A stretch of 64,000 nucleotides of DNA, from assembly GCA_963836405.1 (NCBI GenBank), contig CAWIJL010000013.1, forward strand, positions 209,116 through 273,115. Reading direction: 5' to 3'. Source of the stretch: CAWIJJ01 sp963836405. Its GTDB lineage: Bacteria; Acidobacteriota; Terriglobia; Bryobacterales; Bryobacteraceae. Below, piece by piece: positions 1 through 8,352 of this stretch (position 1 is its first letter; each line of letters begins with the position of its first letter). Both the position numbers and the translations under genes were made by a program. A model generated the notes under the pieces. It searched no databases. It was given only the letters and a program-made list of their open reading frames with translations, and had not been told where the DNA came from.

Positions 1-123
1 GCACTGGTGCGGGCGTACGGGGAGAACCGGGGCCGGCAGGTGAAGCATGCCCAGGCGTTCGAACTGTGCGAGTACGGGCGGCAGCCTTCGCGCGAAGAGT
101 TGCGCGCGCTATTTCCGTTTTGA
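1..123 (+). CDS. C-terminal end of an unidentified protein (cut by window edge)
   Basis: Reading frame 1 is open from the first base to a TGA at 121-123 and encodes 40 residues ending in RALFPF. The segment is charged and has no recognisable motif. The rest of the gene lies outside the window. It converges on the amidase gene that ends at 142. The frame could be chance because it is short, but its codon use (G/C at third positions) fits a real gene. Function unknown. Confidence 0.5.
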   Translation, partial: ALVRAYGENRGRQVKHAQAFELCEYGRQPSREELRALFPF

Positions 124-141
124 TGCGGATCCGCCGCGGCC

Positions 142-1929
142 TCAGAAGCCGGGCGGGCGCTCGCCGGCTACGTTGAAGGCGCGTTCCATGGCGATTCCCA
201 CGCTTCCCAGCCGGCCCTCGTCGAAGAGCCGGCCGATCAGCGTGACTCCGTGGGGAACACGCCGCGGCGATGAGAACTGCGGAAGCGGTTTGGCGGGATC
301 CGGCGCCCAATCGCTCCTCGCGCTGGTCACCTCCACGAAGCCCGCGCGCAGCGTCAGCGATGGATGACCGGTGAAGTTGCCGATCGTGAGCATCTCGTCC
401 CGCAGGGAGGGCACCAGCAGCACATCCACTTCCGAGAAGATCCTGGCCATTTCGCCGGCTACGCGCCGCCTCAGCCGGTCGGCCTGCACGAAATCCACCG
501 CCGAGAGGAAGCGCGCCTGCCGGAACAGGTTGGGCCAGGCATCGGGAACCTGAACGTTCATCTGTTTCACTCCGCCCGCGAGCGTGAGTTCTTCGAAAGC
601 AGCGGCGGCCTCAGCGAAAAGAATCAGGTTGAGCGAGCCGTAGGGCCAGTCCGGCAGCGAGACCGCCACCGGGATCATCCCCAGTTTCCCAGCCGTCTCC
701 AATGCAGCGCCATCCACGTCGGTGGCGGGCGCCTGCTTCATCCAATCTTCCACATATCCGACTCGCAGCCCTCGCACCGGCGCGGAGGCGTCAAAATCCA
801 GCCGGCTCGGCACGCTCGCCGTATCGCCCGCATCGGTGCCCGATATCGCGTTCAGCACCAGCATCGTGTCTTCTACACCCCGCGTCATCGGGCCCAATTT
901 GTCCAGTGACCAGCACAGCGTCATCGCGCCCGTGCGCGGCACGCGTCCGTAGGTAGGACGAAGCCCCGTGATGCCGCACCGCATGGTGGGACTGACGATG
1001 CTGCCCTCCGTTTCGCTGCCGATCGCAAACCCCACCAGTCCCGCCGCCGTAGCCGCCCCGGGTCCGGCGCTCGATCCCGACGCGCCTTCCTCGATGAGCC
1101 ACGGGTTCATGGTCTGGCCGCCGAACCAAATATCGTTGAGGGCCAGCGCGCCCATGCTCAGTTTCGCGATCAGCACGGCGCCGGCATCGTGAAGCCGCTT
1201 GACCACCGCGGCGTCCTGCGCGGGCACGCGGTTGCGGTAAGGCTCGGCTCCGTAGGTGGTCGGAATGCCGGCTGTGTCGAGCAGGTCCTTGGCGCCCCAC
1301 GGGATCCCGTGCAGCGGCCCGCGATACCGCCCCGCTGCAATCTCCCGGTCCGCCTGCTGCGCCTGCGCGATCGCCGGTTCGCGAATCGGCGTGATCGCGC
1401 AGTGCAGCCTTGGGTCGAAGCGTTGCAGCCTGTCCAGGTAAAGGCGGGTCAGCCGCTCCGACGTGAGTTTCCGGGATTCGATCCACGCCGCCAGGCTCGT
1501 CACCGGCGCAAAGGCGATATCTTCCTCGCGCGCCGGCAGCGGTCCGGAGTCGATTTTGGAGCGCACAAAGCGGTTGTGAGCCGGCCCCGCCGCTTCGCCT
1601 GCCGGCACGGGATACCATACAGACGCGGGCGCCGCCGACGCATCGAGCGGCACTTTCCGCGGCCCGGTCCGCCGCTCGTACAGGGGCGCCATCATCCTGC
1701 GCCAGTTGCCCGCCGCCATCTCCCGCTCCGCCGCACCCATCTCCACCTGTGCGAGTTTCTCCGCCTCGGCGAACGTCGAAACCGAGACGGCCGGTCCTAC
1801 CCCCGGGGCCGTCCCGAACGCCGGCGGCGCACCCGCGGGCGTTTCCGCAGCCTTTTGCGCGGGTTTGCTGCACGCCGCGGCCGATGCCATCAAGCTTGCG
1901 GACAGAAAGTGCCGGCGTGATTTGGCCAT
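142..1929 (-). CDS. Amidase signature family enzyme, Tat-type lipoprotein
   Basis: A 595-residue amidase-signature hydrolase, which would cleave an amide (C-N) bond with a Ser-cisSer-Lys triad. The Lys is in PWGAKDLLDTAG, the Gly/Ser-rich signature is GASGSSAGPGAATAAG, and the following SETEGSIVSP holds the cis-Ser region. The N-terminus has a twin-arginine motif (SRRHFLSAS) followed by a lipobox-like ASAAAC, so it is probably Tat-exported and lipid-anchored. I chose the ATG at 1929 because GGAG lies 7 bases upstream and the Tat signal starts there; the frame stays open further upstream, but that part overlaps the next gene. Such enzymes are often annotated as Asp-tRNA/Glu-tRNA amidotransferase A-like, but export argues against a role in tRNA charging. 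Substrate unknown. Confidence 0.88.
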   Translation of the reverse strand: MAKSRRHFLSASLMASAAACSKPAQKAAETPAGAPPAFGTAPGVGPAVSVSTFAEAEKLAQVEMGAAEREMAAGNWRRMMAPLYERRTGPRKVPLDASAAPASVWYPVPAGEAAGPAHNRFVRSKIDSGPLPAREEDIAFAPVTSLAAWIESRKLTSERLTRLYLDRLQRFDPRLHCAITPIREPAIAQAQQADREIAAGRYRGPLHGIPWGAKDLLDTAGIPTTYGAEPYRNRVPAQDAAVVKRLHDAGAVLIAKLSMGALALNDIWFGGQTMNPWLIEEGASGSSAGPGAATAAGLVGFAIGSETEGSIVSPTMRCGITGLRPTYGRVPRTGAMTLCWSLDKLGPMTRGVEDTMLVLNAISGTDAGDTASVPSRLDFDASAPVRGLRVGYVEDWMKQAPATDVDGAALETAGKLGMIPVAVSLPDWPYGSLNLILFAEAAAAFEELTLAGGVKQMNVQVPDAWPNLFRQARFLSAVDFVQADRLRRRVAGEMARIFSEVDVLLVPSLRDEMLTIGNFTGHPSLTLRAGFVEVTSARSDWAPDPAKPLPQFSSPRRVPHGVTLIGRLFDEGRLGSVGIAMERAFNVAGERPPGF

Positions 1930-2005
1930 GTGTTTTCTCCGATCCCACATTGTAGCCGCGAGATGGGGAAGGGCGGGGAAAACCAGGTAGCGTGTCGCGT
2001 GCCGT

Positions 2006-2869
2006 TCAGGCCAGCGCCTTGCCGTAGAGGACCAGCAGGCGGCTCCATGCTTTTTCGGCCTGCGGTTCGTTGTAGACCTGCGAATCCGGAGGGCACCAGC
2101 CATGCGCGGTGCCGGTGTAGACTTCGATTTCCGCGGGCAGGTTGGCCTTGGCGAAGGTCTCCTTGAGGGCGGTCTTATCGTTGGGCGACCGGGTGTCGTC
2201 ACTGGCCGCGATGGCGATGAGGAACTGCGCCTTGCTCTTCGCAGCCTGAAGGTGCGGACTGTTGGGCTGGTCGGTCACCAGGCCGCCGCCGTGGAACGAG
2301 GCGACCGCGCCGACGCGGTCCGGCACGGCGGCGGCGGTGCGAAAGGCGATCGGACCGCCCATGCAGTAGCCTTGCGTTCCGACCTTGCGATTCTTGGCGA
2401 CCGGAGCCTGCGTATCGAGCCATCCGACGAACGCCTTCGCGTCGGTCATGTGCGTGGTCTCGTTGAGCGCGCGGGCAAGGGGCATCACTTCCTGGATGGG
2501 AGTTGCGCCGCCCCCTTCGGCGGTCGGGGCCTTCTTGGTCCGGTAGAACGGATTGACGACGAGCACCGCGTATCCGGATTCGGCGAGCCGTTTGCCCATC
2601 TGTTTGAACGCGGGGCGCAGGCCGAAGATATCGGGCCAGATGAGAACCGCGGGCGCCGTGCCGCTCGACGGATGCACGAAATAGCAATCGGCCTCGCCAT
2701 CGGGCGTCTTCACGTTGACGTCCGATTCGGTCACGGCCAACGCGTTGGCGACCCGCGGCAGCATCATGGCCACGCCCGCTCCCAACAGGACGCCGAACTG
2801 TTTCCGGGTGACGTGGCCGAGGGCCTCGTACTCCTGCCGGTCCTTTTCAAAATGATCCTGGTCGCACAT
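2006..2869 (-). CDS. Dienelactone hydrolase family protein
   Basis: A 287-residue alpha/beta hydrolase of the dienelactone hydrolase type. The nucleophile elbow is GYCMGG with Cys as nucleophile, as in classical dienelactone hydrolases, and the catalytic His is in TAHGWCPP near the C-terminus. The first 50 residues contain a Tat-like stretch (TRKQFGVLLGAG), so the enzyme may be exported, although the motif has one Lys in place of the second Arg. The start ATG at 2869 has AAGGAGG seven bases upstream. The gene is 76 bp upstream of the amidase on the same strand, and the two may be cotranscribed. The substrate, a lactone or ester, cannot be told from sequence. Confidence 0.88.
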   Translation of the reverse strand: MCDQDHFEKDRQEYEALGHVTRKQFGVLLGAGVAMMLPRVANALAVTESDVNVKTPDGEADCYFVHPSSGTAPAVLIWPDIFGLRPAFKQMGKRLAESGYAVLVVNPFYRTKKAPTAEGGGATPIQEVMPLARALNETTHMTDAKAFVGWLDTQAPVAKNRKVGTQGYCMGGPIAFRTAAAVPDRVGAVASFHGGGLVTDQPNSPHLQAAKSKAQFLIAIAASDDTRSPNDKTALKETFAKANLPAEIEVYTGTAHGWCPPDSQVYNEPQAEKAWSRLLVLYGKALA

Positions 2870-2927
2870 GTGTTCCCTCCTTGCGGGCAGTCTATGGGGA
2901 CTATTCTATACCGGCTTCCGGCGCCAC

Positions 2928-3866
2928 TTACGCGGCACCGTTCAGGATCGTAATCTCCGCGATCAGGCGGGCGGCGGCGGGGATCGTGCCGGGGACGCCG
3001 CGGTCGCCGTAAGCGAGGTGCGGCGCGATTTCGAGGCGGCGAATTCCGCCGACGCACATGCCTTCGACGCCGTAGAACAGGCCGTTGACGAGAGAACGCC
3101 GGTCGATCCGGACCTCGGTGACGAGCGTCGCGCCATCGTCTTCGAGTACGGCAACACCCACGCGTCCCCAGGCCATTTGCCAGCGAACGGGCTCGCCCCG
3201 ATTGAGCCAAAGGCGGAGGCGGATTTTGTAATTGTGCCCGCGGCGTACCGGCTCCCCGGTCCCCGGAATGTCTTCGAGCAGCATCAAACCGGACCGGAGG
3301 CGGCGGCGAAGCGGTTGCCCTTTGCGCTCGAGCATTGCAGCGATATCGTCGAGGCCGGCCTGGCGCGCCATTTCCAGCGGCGTTTCGCAATCGTCGATGC
3401 GGGTGCGCAAGTCCGGATCGGCGCCGCCATCGAGGAGGATGCGAACGGCCAGCAGATCGCGCGCGACGACGGCCATGTGGAGCGGCGTGTAATCGTCGAT
3501 ACCACGTTGATTCGGGTCCGCGCCGTGAGCGAGCAACAGGCGAAGGATCTCGGCGACGTCCGTCCTGCGCGCCGCACCGGGCACCTCGCGCGCGCAGGTC
3601 AATGCGGCGATCAGAGGCGGGAAGCCGTCATCGGCGGGAGCGTTGGGGCGGGCGCCGAGTTCGAGCAGGGTGCGGATGAAGGCAAAGGGGCTATGATAGA
3701 TCGCGTAGACTAGGCACGATCCGATTGTCTGAGGCATGGGACCGTCCGGCACCACGGACGGATCGTCTACCGCGGCGCGCAGCGCGTCGAGGTTCCCGGC
3801 GCGAAAAGCGTCGTCGATCCGGCGCAGTTTTCTTGCTTGCGCGCAGCGTACCTTTTCCGTCGGCAT
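2928..3866 (-). CDS. Ankyrin-repeat protein fused to an FKBP-like domain
   Basis: 312 residues. About 10-190 are ankyrin repeats; clear units read LLLAHGADPNQRGIDDYTPL and LLDGGADPDLRTRIDDCETPL (first 20 residues typical). Residues about 195-312 match the FKBP peptidyl-prolyl isomerase fold, with the characteristic end GVEGMCVGGIRRLEIAP, LAYGDRGVPG and a final IPAAARLIAEITIL strand. The usual central FKBP segment with the FDSS-type active-site residues is not preserved, so the domain may bind proteins rather than isomerise prolines. No signal peptide is seen, so it is probably cytoplasmic. Ribosome-binding site is weak. The fusion suggests a chaperone-like or partner-binding role, which is inference. 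Confidence 0.8.
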   Translation of the reverse strand: MPTEKVRCAQARKLRRIDDAFRAGNLDALRAAVDDPSVVPDGPMPQTIGSCLVYAIYHSPFAFIRTLLELGARPNAPADDGFPPLIAALTCAREVPGAARRTDVAEILRLLLAHGADPNQRGIDDYTPLHMAVVARDLLAVRILLDGGADPDLRTRIDDCETPLEMARQAGLDDIAAMLERKGQPLRRRLRSGLMLLEDIPGTGEPVRRGHNYKIRLRLWLNRGEPVRWQMAWGRVGVAVLEDDGATLVTEVRIDRRSLVNGLFYGVEGMCVGGIRRLEIAPHLAYGDRGVPGTIPAAARLIAEITILNGAA

Positions 3867-3912
3867 TCTTCACTTGCCCGCAAGAGCAGCGTAACGCATC
3901 GACGGGCCCCCT

Positions 3913-4467
3913 TCAACGGATGAACGGCACGTAAGCGGCCACCTGCTTCTGGTATTCGAGCGCCTGGCTGCCGAAGCGGCCGGCGAGCAGGGCGTCCTCG
4001 ACGCGAACGCGGATTTCGGTGCCGGCCAGGAAGAGCGGCAGCGAGAGCGCGAAAAGCGACCAGCGGGCGATAAGGAATCCGGTGCCGAGCAGCATGGCGA
4101 ACATGGAGGCATAGATGGGATGGCGGACGATGCGGTAGGGCCCGGAGCGTACCAGCTCGTGATCGGCGCTGAGCCCGGCATCGACGCGCCACTGGCGGCC
4201 GAGGGCGCGCGTGCCGGTCCACGAAAGCACCGCGCCGAGAGCGAAGAACACGATGGATGCGGCGACCCTGGCGTCGCTGGGGTGGCGCTGCCAGAACGGG
4301 CCGGCCCAGATAAGCCAGTAGGCGAACATTTCGAGGAGAATGCCCCAACGGGCGCGGCGGTCGACGCGGACTGCCGCGGGGGCCCGCCGGCGCATCCTCA
4401 AGATCAGGAATGGAAGCATCCAGAGCAGCCAACTGCCAATGAGAATGACGAAGTCGTTTTGCGGCAT
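3913..4467 (-). CDS. Isoprenylcysteine carboxyl methyltransferase-like membrane protein
   Basis: 184 residues with four to five hydrophobic helices (starting near residues 8, 46, 70, 120). The C-terminal half carries the signature of the ICMT/PEMT superfamily: ELVRSGPYRIVRHPIYASM followed by a membrane segment and an E-containing cytosolic tail (EIRVRVEDALL). Bacterial members are integral membrane SAM-dependent methyltransferases of unknown substrate. No good ribosome-binding site precedes the ATG at 4467. It ends 46 bp before the ankyrin-FKBP gene on the same strand. Confidence 0.85.
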   Translation of the reverse strand: MPQNDFVILIGSWLLWMLPFLILRMRRRAPAAVRVDRRARWGILLEMFAYWLIWAGPFWQRHPSDARVAASIVFFALGAVLSWTGTRALGRQWRVDAGLSADHELVRSGPYRIVRHPIYASMFAMLLGTGFLIARWSLFALSLPLFLAGTEIRVRVEDALLAGRFGSQALEYQKQVAAYVPFIR

Positions 4468-4552
4468 GGTTTAGAGTTCGCAGGCTGTCATTGTACTCCA
4501 GGGTATTTGGATACTATGTATGGAGTTTAAGCGGGTGACGGGAGGCCATCCT

Positions 4553-5056
4553 ATGGAGCTACGATTCTTCTTTCTGGAACAACTGGAACGGGAGGCACAG
4601 GCGTGCCGCAAGGTGCTGGACCGCGTGCCCGAAGGGCAGAACGCCTGGAAGCCTCACGAGCGGTCGATGGAACTCGGGTACCTGGCCGCGCTGGTGGCCA
4701 CGATGCCGGGCTGGCCGGCGATGATGATCCGCCGCGACGACGTCGATCTCGGCGGCCCCGGTGAGAACCTCCGCACGGCCGCCGTGGAAACGAAAGGCGA
4801 GTTGATGAAGCTGCTGGACGAGGGACTGGCGAAATCGCGGGAAGCGCTTTCGACCACTACCGACGAGCATCTTCGCACGACGTGGCGAATTCGCTTCGGA
4901 GAGCAGGTGATGGCGGAGGGGCCGCGATACCGGATGATTGCGGATGGAGCACTGAGCCACCTGGCACATCACCGCGGCCAATTAACGGTATACCTGCGGC
5001 TGAACGGAGCCAAAGTTCCGGCGCTCTATGGACCGAGCGCCGACGAACGGCAGTGA
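4553..5056 (+). CDS. DinB/YfiT-like four-helix metalloprotein
   Basis: 167 residues, DinB fold: LDRVPEGQNAWKPHERSMEL near the N-terminus and SHLAHHRGQLTVYLR in the last helix are typical. DinB-like proteins bind a metal with three histidines and include thiol transferases; most have no known role. Here the usual first His (in the LAxHVAxMPGW helix) is replaced, the text reading LAALVATMPGW, so only two of the three ligands remain. I chose the second ATG (4553) because GGGAGG lies about 8 bases upstream; an ATG at 4520 would add 11 residues. The TGA overlaps the next start codon (TGATG), so the two genes are translationally coupled. Confidence 0.87.
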   Translation: MELRFFFLEQLEREAQACRKVLDRVPEGQNAWKPHERSMELGYLAALVATMPGWPAMMIRRDDVDLGGPGENLRTAAVETKGELMKLLDEGLAKSREALSTTTDEHLRTTWRIRFGEQVMAEGPRYRMIADGALSHLAHHRGQLTVYLRLNGAKVPALYGPSADERQ

Positions 5057-6246
5057 TGGACACGCCCGCGCCCTCGCTTCGCATCCATCACGCGACGATC
5101 TTTGTCCGCGACCAGGAGCGGAGCCTGCAATTCTATCGGGACCAGCTCGGCTTCAAAGTGGTGGCCGACTATCGCTTCAGCGAGAACGAGCGGTTCGTGC
5201 TGGTGGAGCCCCCGGACGGCAGCACCTCGCTGGCGCTGGTGGCTCCGAAGCCGGGCTCGGCGGATTTCGGGCGTATTGGCCGGTCCGGCCGCACGGTGTT
5301 CGTCACGGACGATATTCGCGCGAAATTCCGGGAGTGGGAAAGCCGCGGCGTCCATTTTGACCGGCCTCCCTGGGAAGAGATTTGGGGAGGCGTGCTGACT
5401 TCGTTCGAGGACATCGACGGGAACCCGATGATCCTGGCGGGATGGGACGCGATCACGCGCGAAGTGGAAGAGAAACGCCGGGCCGCGGCGGAGCAACTGG
5501 AACGCGAGCGCAGGGCCGCGATCGAGCTGGCACTGGCACGGGAGGTTCAGGGGCGGCTCTTCCCGCAAGGGGCGCCGCCGGCCAGCACGCTGGACTATAC
5601 GGGAGTCTGTATTCAGGCCCGGGCGGTGGGGGGCGACTACTACGACTTTCTGAATCTCGGCGGTGGTTATCTCGGCCTGGTGGTGGGCGATGTGTCCGGA
5701 AAGGGAATCGCGGCGGCGCTGATGATGTCGAACCTGCAGGCGAATCTGCGAAGCCAGTGTGCGGTGGCGCGGGATGAGCTCGCGCGGGCGCTGACGACAG
5801 TGAACCGGCTCTTTTACGAAAATACGCCGGGCGCCGCGTTCGCCACGCTGTTCTTTGCACAGTACAGCGAAGAAGATGGCCGTTTCACCTATGTCAACTG
5901 CGGCCATCCTCCGGCGCTGCTGATGCGGCATTCCGGCGGAGTGGAAAGGCTGAATCCGACGGCTTCGGTAGTCGGGCTGTTTCCGGACTGGGCCTGCGCG
6001 GTGGAGGAATGCGCGCTTGAACCGGGCGACACGGTGGTGATGTTTACCGATGGAGTCACCGAGGCGTTCGACGATGCAGACGAAGAGTTCGGAGAGGACC
6101 GCCTGATCGCGTCGATTACCATGCACCGGGAGAAAGCGCCGCGCGAACTGGCCGGCGCCGTGCTGGAAGAGATCACAAGGTTCGGCGGGCGCGATCGGAA
6201 TGACGACATCACGATGGTGGTCGCCAGGCGGCGGATCGCGCCGTGA
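5056..6246 (+). CDS. VOC (glyoxalase-like) domain fused to SpoIIE-type PP2C phosphatase
   Basis: 396 residues. Residues 8-130 are a vicinal-oxygen-chelate/glyoxalase fold (IHHATIFVRDQERSLQFYRD start and DIDGNPMILAGW end). Residues about 131-165 form a charged, probably coiled-coil linker rich in E, R and A. Residues about 185-393 are a SpoIIE/RsbU serine phosphatase with GGDYYDF (192-198), GDVSGKG (211-217), NCGHPP, FTDGVTEA and the final DDIT metal motif all present, so it should be active on phosphoserine of an anti-sigma-factor antagonist. The VOC domain takes the place of the usual PAS or GAF sensor. Start at 5056 overlaps the DinB stop by one base. No anti-sigma or antagonist gene is adjacent. 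Confidence 0.9.
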   Translation: MDTPAPSLRIHHATIFVRDQERSLQFYRDQLGFKVVADYRFSENERFVLVEPPDGSTSLALVAPKPGSADFGRIGRSGRTVFVTDDIRAKFREWESRGVHFDRPPWEEIWGGVLTSFEDIDGNPMILAGWDAITREVEEKRRAAAEQLERERRAAIELALAREVQGRLFPQGAPPASTLDYTGVCIQARAVGGDYYDFLNLGGGYLGLVVGDVSGKGIAAALMMSNLQANLRSQCAVARDELARALTTVNRLFYENTPGAAFATLFFAQYSEEDGRFTYVNCGHPPALLMRHSGGVERLNPTASVVGLFPDWACAVEECALEPGDTVVMFTDGVTEAFDDADEEFGEDRLIASITMHREKAPRELAGAVLEEITRFGGRDRNDDITMVVARRRIAP

Positions 6247-6268
6247 CTAACAGCCCGGCCGGCGGGAC

Positions 6269-6844
6269 TTACAGCGACTTACCGGCGAAGGAGGCGCACG
6301 ACACGTTGGGGTGCCAGTTTTCGAACGCTCCGTTGGGATTGTCCTTCCACGCCCAGACGTGCAGCGTGTAAAAAGCCGGAAGGCCGAAGCGGTTGCGGGC
6401 ATCAAACAGGTGAAGGACCTGTCCCATGAGCTTCGGCGGGCCTGAATGCGACTTATTCCAGGCATCGGCAAAGAGCACGAAATCGGCGCCGATCAGCCGC
6501 AAGCCTCCGTTCGCGGTGGGCTCGTAGATGACGATCGTGGGGCGGGCTGCGTCCAGGAGGCCGCTGTTCAGGAATTGTCCGTTCACGTAGTGGAGCCCCA
6601 TGGCACCGGCGCCCGGGCCGGTCACGCAGCGGAATTGCAGCGTGTAGCCTTCCGCCTCCGCCGCGGCCACATGCTTAAAACGCTCGGTCGAATCCCTGAC
6701 GATTTTGAGCAGGGCTCCCGTGCTGTTCTGATGGGCCGTGAACGATTCGGGATCCATCTGAGAGTGGCCGCTCTGCGCGAGCGCGCGCGGAGGGCAGAAG
6801 CCGATGAGCAGGAGAGCGGTCACGGTCATTGTAATTGGTGTCAT
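6269..6844 (-). CDS. Secreted protein of unknown function
   Basis: 191 residues with a Sec-type signal peptide (hydrophobic TVTALLLIGFCPP then ALAQ, probable cleavage after ALA). The mature part has no motif I can name; it contains conserved-looking blocks GAMGLHYVNG, PTIVIYEP, GADFVLFADAW and YTLHVWAWKDNP, and two cysteines (FRCVTG and VSCASF) that could form a disulfide. I prefer the ATG at 6844 to a GTG at 6862 because a GAAGGA sits about 10 bases upstream. It lies 37 bp after the FAD oxidoreductase on the same strand, so it could be the last gene of the TIR/SARP run. Function unknown. Confidence 0.75.
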   Translation of the reverse strand: MTPITMTVTALLLIGFCPPRALAQSGHSQMDPESFTAHQNSTGALLKIVRDSTERFKHVAAAEAEGYTLQFRCVTGPGAGAMGLHYVNGQFLNSGLLDAARPTIVIYEPTANGGLRLIGADFVLFADAWNKSHSGPPKLMGQVLHLFDARNRFGLPAFYTLHVWAWKDNPNGAFENWHPNVSCASFAGKSL

Positions 6845-6881
6845 AGATCGAATATCCTTCACTTAGTAAGTAAGCCTCCCG

Positions 6882-8282
6882 CTATGCCGCCGGGCGGATG
6901 TTCTGGTTCACGCGGAAGAAATTGCCGGGATCGTACTTGGCTTTGACGGCGGCCAGGCGGTCGTAATTGCGCCGGTAACTTGCCCGTATGCGATCTTCGC
7001 CTTCTTCCATCATGAAATTCAGGTAAGCGCCGCCGGCGGACAAGGGGTGCAGGTCATTGTAGTAGTCCCTGGCCCAAGTGGTAATCTTGCCGCTGTTGGC
7101 CGGATCGGGATCGACGCCGACGATCACGCCGCTCCAAACGGCATCGCGATGGCCGAAAGCCGTCTCGGCCTCGCCCACGCGGTTCACTTTTCCATTCACC
7201 GGGTAGAGGTGCATGGTGGACTGCCAGGTGGGCAGGCGGGAGCCGTGTTCCAGGTGCTTTGCGATCGCCTCGTCGGTGAGCTCCTTGAAGAAATCGCCTT
7301 TCCAATACCACTGCATGCCGGGGGGATAGATCGGATCGAACATTCCCTGGAGCATCGGGTAAGGCATGGGCGCGAAGAACTCGAATGCGGGCGGGCGGTA
7401 GGCGCGCAGCGGCTCGAGAATGGTGTTGGCCTGCTCCATGGAGCCCTGATAACACCACACGATGCCGCACATCTTGCGGAGGTGCAGCTCCTCGGGGAAA
7501 GGCGGCCCAGGGGGGACGGTCATCATGGCGAAGAAGCCGTTCATTTCCTCGGGCGCCTGCGTGATGAATTCGCGGTACCAACGCATAACGTCGGCGGCAT
7601 CTTCGAGATTCCAGACCATGGGGCCGGCGCAAACCATTCCGACCGGGTGCGCCTGGAACAGGAACGAGGTCACGATGCCGAAGTTTCCGCCTCCGCCGCG
7701 CACGGCCCAGAAGAGGTCGGGATTCTCGTCGGCGCTGGCGACGACGAAGCGGCCGTCCGCCAGCACCATGTCGACGGAGAGCAGGTTGTCGATGGTGAGG
7801 CCGTACTTGCGGGCGAGATGGCCGATTCCTCCGCCCAGCGTCAGGCCGGCGACTCCGGTGCTGGAGATGATCCCCGAAGGCACGGCCAGGCCGAAGGCGT
7901 GCGTAGCATGGTCGACGTCGCTCCACTTGCAACCCGCGCCCACCAGGACGGTGCGCGATGCAGGATCGACGCGCACGTATCGGATCGGCGCGAGATCGAT
8001 AACGAGTCCGTCATCGCATACGCCCAGGCCTGCCGCATTGTGGCCGCCGCCGCGGACCGAGACGCGCAGCTCGGTGGCGTTGGCCATGCGCACGGCGGCG
8101 ATCACGTCGGCGACGTCGGTACATTGGGCGATCAGGCGCGGCTTGCGATCGATCATGCCGTTGTAAACTTTGCGGGCCTCGTCGTAGCCGGCATTTCCGG
8201 GCTCGAGTACGGTGCCGCGGAACTGGCCGCGAAAATCGAGAACCGCTTTTTGTAGGTCGGCAGTAGCTTGCTGTAAAGGCAT
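6882..8282 (-). CDS. FAD-binding (BBE-type) oxidoreductase
   Basis: 466 residues of the PCMH/berberine-bridge-enzyme flavoprotein family. The FAD domain shows RGGGHNAAGL, whose His is the usual site of covalent 8-alpha-histidyl FAD attachment, plus GLTLGGGIGHLARKYG and AVRGGGGNFGIVT. The C-terminal BBE motif is YDPGNFFRVNQNI. The Cys that gives bicovalent FAD in some members is absent (GIISSTGVAG), so a single covalent link is predicted. Members oxidise sugars, alcohols or alkaloid-like compounds; the substrate is not evident. The ATG at 8282 has AAGGAGG seven bases upstream. It lies 70 bp downstream of the SARP regulator gene, so it is a candidate target or partner. Confidence 0.92.
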   Translation of the reverse strand: MPLQQATADLQKAVLDFRGQFRGTVLEPGNAGYDEARKVYNGMIDRKPRLIAQCTDVADVIAAVRMANATELRVSVRGGGHNAAGLGVCDDGLVIDLAPIRYVRVDPASRTVLVGAGCKWSDVDHATHAFGLAVPSGIISSTGVAGLTLGGGIGHLARKYGLTIDNLLSVDMVLADGRFVVASADENPDLFWAVRGGGGNFGIVTSFLFQAHPVGMVCAGPMVWNLEDAADVMRWYREFITQAPEEMNGFFAMMTVPPGPPFPEELHLRKMCGIVWCYQGSMEQANTILEPLRAYRPPAFEFFAPMPYPMLQGMFDPIYPPGMQWYWKGDFFKELTDEAIAKHLEHGSRLPTWQSTMHLYPVNGKVNRVGEAETAFGHRDAVWSGVIVGVDPDPANSGKITTWARDYYNDLHPLSAGGAYLNFMMEEGEDRIRASYRRNYDRLAAVKAKYDPGNFFRVNQNIRPAA

Positions 8283-8352
8283 TTTTCCCTCCTTGGACGG
8301 CGCGGACGTCAATCTCCCGCGCCGATATTTCTACTGTGAACGAGGGGGCGTT

